Source: Rhodospirillaceae bacterium (GTDB lineage: Bacteria; Pseudomonadota; Alphaproteobacteria; Micavibrionales; UBA2020). Taken from it: a DNA stretch of 24,751 nucleotides. Both the position numbers and the translations under genes were made by a program. Every line of letters starts with the position of its first letter. Positions within the stretch are counted from its first letter, which is position 1. Of the stretch, positions 7,879 to 15,698 are shown piece by piece. The notes beneath the pieces were generated by a model. The model made no database searches. It saw only the letters and a program-made list of their open reading frames with translations, and was not told the origin of the DNA. The stretch covers positions 2,497 to 27,247 of the forward strand of contig DQGU01000164.1 in the NCBI GenBank assembly GCA_003524565.1. Direction: 5' to 3'.

Positions 7879-9098
7879 TCGTCCGTTTCGGGGTCGAGCT
7901 TGCCCGCCTCGTCGCAAAGCACAAGCGCGCGCGTCACCAGAAACGGCCCGATGCTTTCCAGTATCGCCACCATACCGAAGGTCACCGTCGCCACAATGCT
8001 GCCGGCTTCGGGCGCCAGTTTCATGGTGGTCGAAACAAGGCCGATAGCCATACCCGCCATGGGCATCAGCATCATGCTGGCCGCGGCGGAGGCTTTATCA
8101 TCCACACCATGGAAACGCCCTGCCAGATAAAGCCCTGCCGTTTTCCCAAACCCGCGGCACAGCACCAGCATAATCGGCACCAGCCCCAGCGCCCACAAAT
8201 TAGCCAAGTCAATCTTGGCGCCCGCCATCACGAACAGGACGATAAAAAACAAATCGCCGCCCTCGCCAAGCCCCACTTGCGAAATTTTATGCTTGGACGT
8301 TTCAAACCAGCGCACAGCAATGCCCATCACCAGCGGCGAAAACAGCGCCGACATGCTGAGCGAGAAGCAAATGCCCAGCGTCAGCATCACACTGCCAATC
8401 ACAATCGCAAAGCGGTAATGGTCGTCGCCTACGCGCAGTTGCCGCGCGACCTGCACGGCCAGCCACGCCACCGCAATCCCCACGGCGACCGCACCCAAAA
8501 GGCGATAAGCCGGAAAGCCCAGCGCCATCGACCAATCCCCCGCCGCCGCATCGATGCTGAAGGGCAGCGAAAGCGTGAACAGGAAAAAGGCGAACAGGTT
8601 GTTCATCGCCACCAGCGATTTTGCGCGGTAAGAAACCGGCCCTTTTGCACGCATTTCTTCGGACACATGCACCAGAACGGCCGGCGAAGATGAAACCGAA
8701 ATCGCTGCAATCATTGCCGCGACCAATGTATCGAGCCCGAGAAACAAACCCGCGCCGAAAACCGCGGCATAGCCGAGCGCCGTTTCCGCCAGCGACATCG
8801 ACAAAAGCCGGCGCGAGCGCAGCATCGCATAAGGGTGCAGCATCGTGCCCAGTTTATACATGATAAGGCCGAGCGCGATGTCAATAAGAACAGAAGACTG
8901 CGCCAGCATCGGCTTTGAAATCAGCTTCAGCCCGTTCGGCCCGATGACAAGACCGAGCAGCATGAAAGCCGTAATCGTCGGCATCCAATGAATGCGGTTC
9001 GCCCATATCCCGCCCGCAACGCCGAAAATAAGCGCGATGCCGAAAATAAGCAGCGGGTTCACCGCGGTTTGAAGCTGAAGAAAGGACAGCAGTTCCAT
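7854..9098 (-). CDS. Cation:proton antiporter (Kef/CPA2, Na+/H+ exchanger domain)
   Basis: A polytopic inner-membrane protein of 414 residues, hydrophobic almost throughout with about 12 spans. It begins with the PLLIFGIALIFGVAGG span, then FMLLGLVIGPNGL and ALGLIMYKLG, the pattern of Kef-type CPA2 exchangers in Pfam Na_H_Exchanger. Kef-type carriers usually continue into a cytoplasmic TrkA-N/RCK domain; here the protein stops after the membrane part, leaving only a short acidic tail. It probably exchanges K+ or Na+ for protons, but the ion cannot be fixed. A GAGG Shine-Dalgarno sits about 9 bases before ATG 9098. It is a single gene, convergent with potD and divergent from the ATP-grasp gene. 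Confidence 0.85.
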   Translation of the reverse strand: MELLSFLQLQTAVNPLLIFGIALIFGVAGGIWANRIHWMPTITAFMLLGLVIGPNGLKLISKPMLAQSSVLIDIALGLIMYKLGTMLHPYAMLRSRRLLSMSLAETALGYAAVFGAGLFLGLDTLVAAMIAAISVSSSPAVLVHVSEEMRAKGPVSYRAKSLVAMNNLFAFFLFTLSLPFSIDAAAGDWSMALGFPAYRLLGAVAVGIAVAWLAVQVARQLRVGDDHYRFAIVIGSVMLTLGICFSLSMSALFSPLVMGIAVRWFETSKHKISQVGLGEGGDLFFIVLFVMAGAKIDLANLWALGLVPIMLVLCRGFGKTAGLYLAGRFHGVDDKASAAASMMLMPMAGMAIGLVSTTMKLAPEAGSIVATVTFGMVAILESIGPFLVTRALVLCDEAGKLDPETDEWQEASGT

Positions 9099-9183
9099 TT
9101 ATTTTTTTCCTCATATCGTCAAACGCCCGCACGGGCGAAAATTCACGCCCTTTTATACCGAATCGCCCGCACCGCGAAGCCGA

Positions 9184-9212
9184 TTGATATGCGCGGCAAG
9201 GTTGGATATAAT
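9184..9212 (+). promoter_or_regulatory. Near-consensus promoter of the RimK-like gene
   Basis: TTGATA (9184-9189, five of six) and TATAAT (9207-9212, perfect) are 17 bases apart. The predicted start near 9219 gives a leader of about 55 bases. This is one of the two strongest sigma-70-like promoters in the window. A small GC hairpin at 9124-9137 (CGCCC/GGGCG) lies upstream, in the leader of the divergent antiporter gene. Confidence 0.65.
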
Positions 9213-9274
9213 CTGTTGCATAAAAAACACACGCTTTAGCCACACTCACCCCGCTTCAAAGCGAAAGGATGCCC

Positions 9275-10225
9275 ATGCGCTGCTGGATTTTTTTTCATGC
9301 CGACCCCCATTCCGATTATCCGGGCGCTTATGCCGTGCGGCAATTCATGGAAACCGCGGCACGCATGGAAATCGAACTGGCGGTGTTGAAGCCGCAAAAC
9401 TTCGACCTTGTCGTCGATAAAGACAGCAACTGGTCCGCGGTTTACGAAGGCAAGCAACTGGAAAAACCGGATTTCATTATTTCGCGCACCGGCTCAGATA
9501 CCAGCTATTTCATGCTGGCCGTTTTGCGCCACATGGAACATCAAGGCATTCGCATCGTCAACGCCCCGCCCGGCATGGAAGCCGCCGCGGATAAAATGTT
9601 GACCCAGCAAATTCTGGCCGCCAAAAACCTGCCCGTACCCAAAACTATTTTGGCGAAATTTCCGGTGGATGTGGATTTTGTGGAGCGTGAAATCGGCTTT
9701 CCCGCCGTGGTCAAACCGCTGCGCGGCAACCGCGGCAGCGGCGTCATGCTTTGCGAAACGCGCGAACGTTTTAACGACCTTGCCAGCCTTATCGACCTTG
9801 CCGCCAGCGGTTCCGAATTTATTTTTCAGGAATACATTCGCGCCAGCCACGGCCGCGATGCCCGCCTTGTCGTCTGTTTTGGCGAAGTTATCGCGGCGGT
9901 CGAACGCCGCAGCGAAGGCGGCCTTTTCAAATCCAACGCCGAACAGAACATGACCATCACGCCGTTCGACGCGCCGCGCGACATGCAAAAACTCGCCATT
10001 GACACCGCAGGCGCGCTGCAACTGGATATCGCCGGCATTGACCTTTTGTTCGATGAAAACGGCTACCGTATTCTGGAGGCGAACAGCGCCCCGTCGTTCA
10101 AGGAAATCGAGGCGGCCTGCAACATCAACATACCCGAAGCCGTTTTCCGCGCGCTTGAAAAACAAAACCCGCATTCGCTCAATTCATTCCTGAGCAACTA
10201 CGGGTTTTTGTATCGCGGGCTTTAA
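9275..10225 (+). CDS. RimK-like ATP-grasp ligase
   Basis: This 316-residue ATP-grasp enzyme resembles the RimK alpha-L-glutamate ligase family, which joins an amino acid to a carboxylate through an acyl phosphate. Visible marks are D106-K107 in the VNAPPGMEAAADKMLTQQ region, VVKPLRGNRGSGV in the nucleotide site, the FQEYI hinge, and the metal ligands E268 and N270 in LEANSAPSF. The N-terminal 90 residues form the pre-ATP-grasp part. I prefer ATG 9275, which has AAAGG (9264-9268) six bases upstream, over ATG 9269, which nearly touches it. It has its own promoter and no obvious partner gene, so the substrate is unknown; ribosomal S6 modification as in RimK is only one option. Confidence 0.82.
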   Translation: MRCWIFFHADPHSDYPGAYAVRQFMETAARMEIELAVLKPQNFDLVVDKDSNWSAVYEGKQLEKPDFIISRTGSDTSYFMLAVLRHMEHQGIRIVNAPPGMEAAADKMLTQQILAAKNLPVPKTILAKFPVDVDFVEREIGFPAVVKPLRGNRGSGVMLCETRERFNDLASLIDLAASGSEFIFQEYIRASHGRDARLVVCFGEVIAAVERRSEGGLFKSNAEQNMTITPFDAPRDMQKLAIDTAGALQLDIAGIDLLFDENGYRILEANSAPSFKEIEAACNINIPEAVFRALEKQNPHSLNSFLSNYGFLYRGL

Positions 10226-10231
10226 TTCCGA

Positions 10232-13200
10232 TTACATATCGAGCACAGGGGCGAGCCAGCGCTCAGCTTCCGCCACATCAATGCCGCGGCGGCGCGCGTA
10301 ATCTTCCAGCTGGTCGCGGCCAATTTGATGGATGCTCAGGTAATAACTGTCGGGGTGGGAGAAATAAAACCCGCTGACCGATGACGCCGGCCACATGGCA
10401 AGACTTTCCGTCAGGCGGATACCCGTATTCTTTTCCGCATCCAGCAAACGCCAAAGCGCAAGCTTCTGCGTATGGTCAGGGTTGGCCGGATAACCCGGCG
10501 CAGGACGGATGCCCTGATACCCTTCGGCAATCAAGCCGTCGATATCCAGCGCCTCGTCCGGTGCATAGCCCCAGAATTCACGGCGCACACGCTCGTGCAG
10601 ATATTCAGCGAAGGCTTCGGCAAAACGGTCGGCGACCGCTTTGGCCATCATGCTGCCGTATGAATCATGCGCGGCTTCGTACTCCGCCACGATATGCTCA
10701 AGCCCGTCGCCCGATGTCACTGCAAAACAGCCCAGATAATCCGCCGTGCCCGATGCCGCAGGCGCGATAAAATCGGCAAGACAGTAATTCGGCTTGCCCC
10801 CTTCGCGCACCAACTGCTGGCGCAGGCCGACAATTCGGCCTTTTTCCGCCGCGCGGGCATCGTCGGCATAAACAACGATATCTTCGTCGATGGAAGATGC
10901 GGGGAAGATGCCGAGCACGCCGCGCGGACGGATACGCCCGTCCGTCTTGAATTTTTCAATCATATCCTGCGCGTCTTTATACAGCTTGCGCGCTTCCTCG
11001 CCGATATTGCCGTCTTCGAATATGCGGGGGTATTTCATCATCAGCCCCCATGTATAGAAAAACGGCGACCAGTCGATATAGGGGCGCAAATCGTCAAACG
11101 TCACATCATCCAGCACATGCAGCCCCGGTTTCAGCGGCCTTGGCGGCGTATAGGCTGAAAAATCGGGACGGAAGGCATTGGCGCGCGCCTGCGCAAACGG
11201 AATAAGCTTTTTATTGGGTCCGCGCGCGGCAAAGCGCTCGCGTATTTCGGCGTATTTGCGGTTGATACCGGCGATATATTCAGGTTTTTGCGTCTCACTC
11301 AAAAGCGCACTCACCACGCCGACCGCACGCGACGCGTCGGCCACATAAACAACGCCATGTTCATAGTTCGGCGCGATTTTAACGGCGGTATGCACTTCCG
11401 AGGTTGTCGCCCCGCCAATCAGCAGCGGCACGGTGAAACCGAGGCGCTGCATTTCAGACGCCACATGCGTCATTTCTTCAAGCGACGGGGTAATCAAACC
11501 CGAAAGCCCGATAATATCCACATTTTCATCGCGCGCGACCTGCAATATTTTCTCGCACGGCACCATCACGCCAAGGTCGATGACTTCGTACCCGTTACAC
11601 TGGAAAACGATGCCGACGATATTTTTGCCGATGTCATGCACGTCACCCTTGACGGTGGCGAGCAGGATTTTACCCGCACTTTTCGCCTTGCTGTCTTTTT
11701 CCTGCTCCATATAGGGCAGCAGATAGGCCACAGCTTTTTTCATCACGCGGGCGGATTTGACCACCTGCGGCAAAAACATCTTGCCCGCGCCAAACAAATC
11801 GCCAACCACATTCATGCCTGACATCAAAGGGCCTTCGATAACATCCAGCGCCCGCGCCGATGCCTGACGGGCGGCTTCGGTATCTTCGGTAATAAATTCG
11901 TCAATCCCCTTGACCAGCGCATGTTCCAGCCGTTTTTCAACAGGCAGGCTGCGCCAGGCGTCATCGACTTTTTCTGCAACCTTGCCGTCGCTGCGGTATT
12001 TTTCCGCCAGCTTCAAAAGGTCTTCGGTCGCGCCCGCACGGCGGTTGAGAATAACGTCTTCGACAACGTCGCGCAGTTCACGCGGAATGTCTTCGTAAAT
12101 CGCCAGCTGACCTGCATTCACAATCCCCATATCCATGCCGGCGCGGATGGCATGATACAGGAAAACGGCGTGAATAGCCTCGCGCACTTCGTTATTGCCA
12201 CGCAGCGCGAAGGAAACGTTGGAAACGCCGCCCGACACCAGTGCATGCGGCAGGGTTTGTTTGATAATCCGCGTGGCTTCGATGAAGTTAAGACCGTAGG
12301 GGTCGTGTTCTTCAATCCCCGTCGCGACGGCGAAAATATTGGGGTCGAAAATGATGTCTTCGGCAGGAAAGCCGATAGTTTCGGTCAAAAGTTTATAGGC
12401 GCGGGTACAGATTTCAACTTTACGCTCAATCGTATCCGCCTGCCCTTTTTCATCAAAGGCCATCACCACAACCGCCGCGCCGTAGCGCATGGCGAGTTTG
12501 GCATGGCGGATAAATTCCGCCTCCCCTTCTTTCATGCTGATGGAATTGATAACGCATTTCCCCTGCGCGCATTTCAGCCCCGCTTCGATAACGTCCCATT
12601 TCGATGAATCTATCATCACGGGTACGCGGGCGATATCGGGCTCGGACGCAATCAGGTTCATGAAAAGCGCCATGGCTTCGACGGAATCAATCAGACCCTC
12701 GTCCATATTGACGTCAATCATCTGCGCGCCGCTTTCAACCTGTTCGCGCGCAACGGCCAGCGCCGCCTCGAACTGCCCCTCTTTAATCAGCTTGCGGAAT
12801 TTGGCGGAGCCGGTGACGTTCGTGCGCTCCCCCACGTTGACGAACAGGGTATCATCGTCAATCGTGAAAGCTTCAAGCCCCGCAAGGCGACAGGCCGCAG
12901 GCTTTTGCGGCACGGCGCGCGGCGGCAGGCCTTTCACAGCTTCCGCAAAAACGCGGATATGCGCGGGCGTGGTGCCGCAACAGCCCCCAACAATATTAAG
13001 GAAGCTGCGCTGCATCCATTCGCGCATTTCGGCAATCATTTGCTCCGGCGTTTCATCGTAACCGCCAAAGGCATTCGGCAAACCCGCGTTGGGATAGGCA
13101 CAGACATGCGTATCCGTAATGTTCGCCAGCGTTTCGATGTAGGGACGCAGGTCTTTGGGGCCGAGCGCACAGTTAAGCCCGATTGCCAGCGGCCGCGCAT

Positions 13201-13909
13201 GGCGCAGCGAATGCCAGAAGGCTTCGGTCGTCTGGCCGGACAGCGTGCGGCCGGAGGCATCTGTAATCGTGCCGGAAATAATCAGCGGCAGACGCTCGCC
13301 TTTTTCTTCGCAGAATTTTTCGATGGCGAAGATGGCGGCCTTGGCGTTGAGGGTATCGAAAATCGTCTCGACCATCAAAATATGCGCGCCGCCCGCGACA
13401 AGCCCGCAGACAGCTTCGTAATAAGCCGCCACCAATTCATCGAACGACACGTTGCGTGCGCCGGGGTTTGAAACGTCTGGCGAAATAGACGCCGTGCGGT
13501 TGGTGGGGCCGATACTGCCTGCGACAAAACGCGGCTTGTCCGGCGTCGATGCGGCATCGGCCACGCGGCGCGCCAGCGCGGCGGCTTCGCGGTTCAGCTC
13601 GAACGCCAAATCTTCCATACCGTAATCGGCGAGGGAAATGCGGTTCGCATTGAACGTATTGGTCTGAATGATATCTGCGCCGGCATCCAGATAGGCCTTG
13701 TGGATTTCTTCAATCACCTGCGGACGCGTCAGGCACAGAATGTCGTTATTGCCCTTGATGTCGCGCGGCCAGTCGGCAAAGCGCGTGCCGCGGTAATCGG
13801 CTTCCCCCAGTTTATAGCCCTGTATCATCGTGCCCATGGCACCATCCAGCACAAGGATGCGCTCGGCAAGGGCGCGGTCAAGAAGGGTATGGCGATGGGG
13901 GATATTCAT
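10232..13909 (-). CDS. metH: Cobalamin-dependent methionine synthase MetH
   Basis: MetH transfers a methyl group from methyltetrahydrofolate via cobalamin to homocysteine in the cytoplasm. At 1225 residues it is full length (E. coli 1227). The homocysteine domain (about 1-330) keeps zinc ligands C247, C310 and C311, the same numbers as in E. coli. The pterin-binding domain covers about 355-615. The B12 cap and binding domains cover about 650-880, with the DVHDIGKN motif supplying the cobalt-ligating histidine H758. The reactivation (AdoMet) domain is C-terminal. A weak AGGA site lies 9 bases before ATG 13909. I see no cobalamin or SAM riboswitch in the 90-base upstream gap. The gene ends six bases from the convergent ATP-grasp gene. 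Confidence 0.97.
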   Translation of the reverse strand: MNIPHRHTLLDRALAERILVLDGAMGTMIQGYKLGEADYRGTRFADWPRDIKGNNDILCLTRPQVIEEIHKAYLDAGADIIQTNTFNANRISLADYGMEDLAFELNREAAALARRVADAASTPDKPRFVAGSIGPTNRTASISPDVSNPGARNVSFDELVAAYYEAVCGLVAGGAHILMVETIFDTLNAKAAIFAIEKFCEEKGERLPLIISGTITDASGRTLSGQTTEAFWHSLRHARPLAIGLNCALGPKDLRPYIETLANITDTHVCAYPNAGLPNAFGGYDETPEQMIAEMREWMQRSFLNIVGGCCGTTPAHIRVFAEAVKGLPPRAVPQKPAACRLAGLEAFTIDDDTLFVNVGERTNVTGSAKFRKLIKEGQFEAALAVAREQVESGAQMIDVNMDEGLIDSVEAMALFMNLIASEPDIARVPVMIDSSKWDVIEAGLKCAQGKCVINSISMKEGEAEFIRHAKLAMRYGAAVVVMAFDEKGQADTIERKVEICTRAYKLLTETIGFPAEDIIFDPNIFAVATGIEEHDPYGLNFIEATRIIKQTLPHALVSGGVSNVSFALRGNNEVREAIHAVFLYHAIRAGMDMGIVNAGQLAIYEDIPRELRDVVEDVILNRRAGATEDLLKLAEKYRSDGKVAEKVDDAWRSLPVEKRLEHALVKGIDEFITEDTEAARQASARALDVIEGPLMSGMNVVGDLFGAGKMFLPQVVKSARVMKKAVAYLLPYMEQEKDSKAKSAGKILLATVKGDVHDIGKNIVGIVFQCNGYEVIDLGVMVPCEKILQVARDENVDIIGLSGLITPSLEEMTHVASEMQRLGFTVPLLIGGATTSEVHTAVKIAPNYEHGVVYVADASRAVGVVSALLSETQKPEYIAGINRKYAEIRERFAARGPNKKLIPFAQARANAFRPDFSAYTPPRPLKPGLHVLDDVTFDDLRPYIDWSPFFYTWGLMMKYPRIFEDGNIGEEARKLYKDAQDMIEKFKTDGRIRPRGVLGIFPASSIDEDIVVYADDARAAEKGRIVGLRQQLVREGGKPNYCLADFIAPAASGTADYLGCFAVTSGDGLEHIVAEYEAAHDSYGSMMAKAVADRFAEAFAEYLHERVRREFWGYAPDEALDIDGLIAEGYQGIRPAPGYPANPDHTQKLALWRLLDAEKNTGIRLTESLAMWPASSVSGFYFSHPDSYYLSIHQIGRDQLEDYARRRGIDVAEAERWLAPVLDM

Positions 13910-13950
13910 GGGGGGCTTTCCTGTTGGCGGCAGGCTGAAAAAACGCTACG

Positions 13951-13959
13951 TTTGTATCA
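13951..13959 (-). promoter_or_regulatory. Extended -10 element of metH
   Basis: The minus strand reads TGATACAAA, an extended -10 (TGn) joined to TACAAA (13951-13956). The predicted start near 13944 gives a leader of about 35 bases. No good -35 is seen, which is usual for extended -10 promoters. The same TGATACA word precedes two other genes in the window. A weak plus-strand promoter for the deaminase gene (TTGTAT 13952-13957, TATAGC 13976-13981) overlaps it. Confidence 0.4.
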
Positions 13960-13999
13960 CGCGCATGCGTTTTTTTATAGCCTTAATCAGGGAAAAAAC

Positions 14000-14539
14000 A
14001 TGCCCATCACACCCGCAGACGATGAAAAATTCATGCGCCGCGCCTATTTGCAGGCACATAAAGGCTATAGCGAAGGCGGCTGCCCCATCGGCGCCGTGCT
14101 GGTGGACGGCCAGACGGGCGCGGTCTTGGGCGAGGGGCACAATATGCTGGTGCAGGAAGGCAACCCCATCCTGCACGGTGAAATGTCCGCCCTGCGTGCC
14201 GCAGGACGCATGAAAAACCGCCATGCTACTGTTCTTTATACGACGCTCCAGCCGTGCTTTATGTGTGCAGGCACGATTGCGCAATTCGGCATTCCGCGCG
14301 TGGTCATTGGCGATTGCGCCAATGCGGGCAGCGATGAAACCGTGCAGTTCCTGCGTGCGCGCGGCGTGGATGTGGTTATCCTCGCCCCTGCGCAAAGCCC
14401 CGCCGCCGCCGATTGCATTAAGCTGGCCACGCGTTTCCGAAACGAAAAGCCGGATTTATGGCAGGAAGACTGGGGCGGCGGCAAAGCCGAACCCGCAGGG
14501 CAAGACACGTCAAAAAGCCCTGCCCTGCCAATATGTTAG
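14000..14539 (+). CDS. Cytosine-deaminase-like zinc deaminase, yeast Fcy1 type
   Basis: A 179-residue member of the cytidine deaminase superfamily. The zinc site is H59 with catalytic E61 in HGEMSAL, plus C86 and C89 in PCFMC. The HGE (not HAE) form, GYSEGGCPIG (22-31), GHNM (46-49), FGIPRVVIGD, and a C-terminal PDLWQED with D157 closely mirror yeast cytosine deaminase Fcy1 (H62, E64, C91, C94, N51, D155), which converts cytosine to uracil. This differs from TadA (HAE) and from bacterial CodA, an unrelated amidohydrolase. Residues past about 160 form a short extra tail. ATG 14000 has AGGG about 8 bases upstream. Cytosine salvage is the likely role; other small amino-heterocycles are possible. 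Confidence 0.82.
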   Translation: MPITPADDEKFMRRAYLQAHKGYSEGGCPIGAVLVDGQTGAVLGEGHNMLVQEGNPILHGEMSALRAAGRMKNRHATVLYTTLQPCFMCAGTIAQFGIPRVVIGDCANAGSDETVQFLRARGVDVVILAPAQSPAAADCIKLATRFRNEKPDLWQEDWGGGKAEPAGQDTSKSPALPIC

Positions 14540-14547
14540 AAATTTTG

Positions 14548-14567
14548 GCACGGTTTTAACCCCGTGC
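14548..14567. other. Small hairpin after the deaminase gene
   Basis: GCACGG (14548-14553) and CCGTGC (14562-14567) form a six-pair stem with an eight-base loop, nine bases after the deaminase stop. No T-run follows on either strand, so its value as a terminator is uncertain. Confidence 0.3.
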
Positions 14568-14579
14568 AAACACTGCATC

Positions 14580-14588
14580 TGATACAAT
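14580..14588 (+). promoter_or_regulatory. Extended -10 promoter of the response regulator/CheX pair
   Basis: TGATACAAT at 14580-14588 joins a TG extension to TACAAT (five of six). No convincing -35 is seen. The predicted start near 14595 gives a leader of about 40 bases that contains the strong Shine-Dalgarno at 14621. Confidence 0.45.
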
Positions 14589-14620
14589 AGAAGAGACAGA
14601 CATTCCGGTTTTCACCAACG

Positions 14621-14627
14621 GGGGAGG
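14621..14627 (+). promoter_or_regulatory. Strong Shine-Dalgarno that fixes a GTG start
   Basis: GGGGAGG lies eight bases before GTG 14636. An ATG at 14628 is closer but out of frame with the receiver domain, so the GTG is the real start. Confidence 0.7.
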
Positions 14628-14635
14628 ATGCCTGC

Positions 14636-15079
14636 GTGTTCGATTTGGACGTCAGCCAGCTCAGGGCGCTTGTCGTGGACGACCACATGGTTATCCGCCG
14701 CCTGATTGAAAGTTTTTTACGCGAAAACGGATTTCAGCATATCGACCTTGCCGCCGATTGCAGCGAAGTTGAAGGCAAGCTGGAATTCCACCAATACGAC
14801 ATCATTTTCTTTGACTGGAACCTGCCCGGAAAATCCGGATATGCCCAGATGCAGGAACTGCGCGAAAGCCGGGATTATGATGCAACCGCGCTTGTCATGG
14901 TCACCGCCGAAAGCGAGGAGCGCCATGTGATAGAGGCGCTGAAGGCTGGCGCGACAGCCTATATCGTGAAGCCTGTTGCGCGCGAGACCTTCGACAAAAA
15001 CCTGCAAAAAATCGTCGGCTGGCTTGCACGCATCCGCACATTGGACAGCACCCGCCAGCAACAGGGAGCGCCGCTTTAA
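14636..15079 (+). CDS. Single-domain response regulator (CheY-like)
   Basis: A 147-residue protein that is essentially one receiver domain. It shows the acidic pair D15-D16, phosphoacceptor D60 in FFDWNLPG, T90 and the conserved K112 followed by Pro. The N-terminal 10 residues and the C-terminal 25 lie outside the domain, and there is no output domain. The start is GTG with a strong Shine-Dalgarno. The next gene, one base later, encodes a CheX-like phosphatase domain, so this regulator is probably the protein that CheX acts on (inference from pairing). No CheA, CheW or receptor gene is nearby, so the kinase must lie elsewhere. Confidence 0.92.
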   Translation: MFDLDVSQLRALVVDDHMVIRRLIESFLRENGFQHIDLAADCSEVEGKLEFHQYDIIFFDWNLPGKSGYAQMQELRESRDYDATALVMVTAESEERHVIEALKAGATAYIVKPVARETFDKNLQKIVGWLARIRTLDSTRQQQGAPL

Positions 15080-15080
15080 T

Positions 15081-15617
15081 ATGTCCCTCAATCAAAACAC
15101 GCCTGCAAAAAAAGATATGGCCAAAAAAGATATGGAAGGGCTTGTCGGCCAAACGCTGCGCGACACATTTTCAGGCATGTTCGGATGGCAGCTGGAAAAT
15201 GCCGCGGCAGAACATGCCGCTATCCCTGCCCCTGTACGCGGCGCAACCGTTTTGCGTGAAAATATCCCCGCGCCACACGCCCTGCCGCTGAACGTCGAGG
15301 TGATAATAGATTTCGACCCGCAGCTGCTCTCGCTCGCAGGTGCACACATATACCCCGACGACATGAAAAACACGGCGGCGATGTACACCGACATGGCCGG
15401 CGAAATTGCCAATATCCTTGCGGGCAGTCTCAAGACCTATATCAACCGGCTTGGTTATGCGCTGGCGCTTGCCATGCCGCTCGATACCCGCGCACGCGCT
15501 GTGGCGCCCTTTTTTCTTGATACGGCCTTTGCCTATAACAACGGCGCAAACCCGAAACCGCTCGGCCTGGTTGTCCACATCGCCGTCAATGACGCCCATA
15601 AAGATACAACCGTCTGA
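15081..15617 (+). CDS. CheX-like chemotaxis phosphatase domain protein
   Basis: This 178-residue protein starts at ATG 15081, one base after the response regulator stop. A charged, lysine-rich N-terminus (residues 8-20) and a linker lead to a domain whose centre reads GEIANILAG followed by SLKTYINRLGY. E108 and N111 fit the ExxN catalytic motif of CheC/CheX/FliY phosphatases, which hydrolyse phospho-CheY. The MP after the helix and the length of the domain also fit CheX. Direct evidence is limited to this motif and the operon with a receiver, so confidence is moderate. It probably dephosphorylates its neighbour. Confidence 0.72.
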   Translation: MSLNQNTPAKKDMAKKDMEGLVGQTLRDTFSGMFGWQLENAAAEHAAIPAPVRGATVLRENIPAPHALPLNVEVIIDFDPQLLSLAGAHIYPDDMKNTAAMYTDMAGEIANILAGSLKTYINRLGYALALAMPLDTRARAVAPFFLDTAFAYNNGANPKPLGLVVHIAVNDAHKDTTV

Positions 15618-15637
15618 TATATCTAATTTTTAATCTG

Positions 15638-15686
15638 TTGCGTCTATCCATTTGAATGGTAATATGTGAAAATTATTTTTCACATA
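15638..15686 (+). promoter_or_regulatory. Palindromic control region before the ankyrin gene
   Basis: A perfect 10-base inverted repeat has arms TATGTGAAAA (15663-15672) and TTTTCACATA (15677-15686) around a four-base centre. A second, smaller palindrome (CCATT/AATGG, 15648-15659) sits just upstream. A possible promoter, TTGCGT (15638-15643) and TAATAT (15660-15665), overlaps both, and its predicted start falls in the centre of the large palindrome. This is the geometry of a repressor operator. An RNA hairpin ending 12 bases before ATG 15699 is the alternative reading. Confidence 0.5.
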
Positions 15687-15698
15687 AAGACTGCCAAT

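Noticed and set aside
13910..13999. Possible cobalamin or SAM riboswitch before metH
   Set aside because: The 90-base gap is too short for a cobalamin riboswitch, and no B12-box-like or SAM-aptamer-like sequence is seen.
14548..14567. Intrinsic terminator after the deaminase gene
   Set aside because: The stem is only six pairs and is not followed by a T-run on either strand.
15665..15684. CRP-type site before the ankyrin gene
   Set aside because: TGTGA and TCACA are present but separated by 10 bases, not the 6 of a CRP site.
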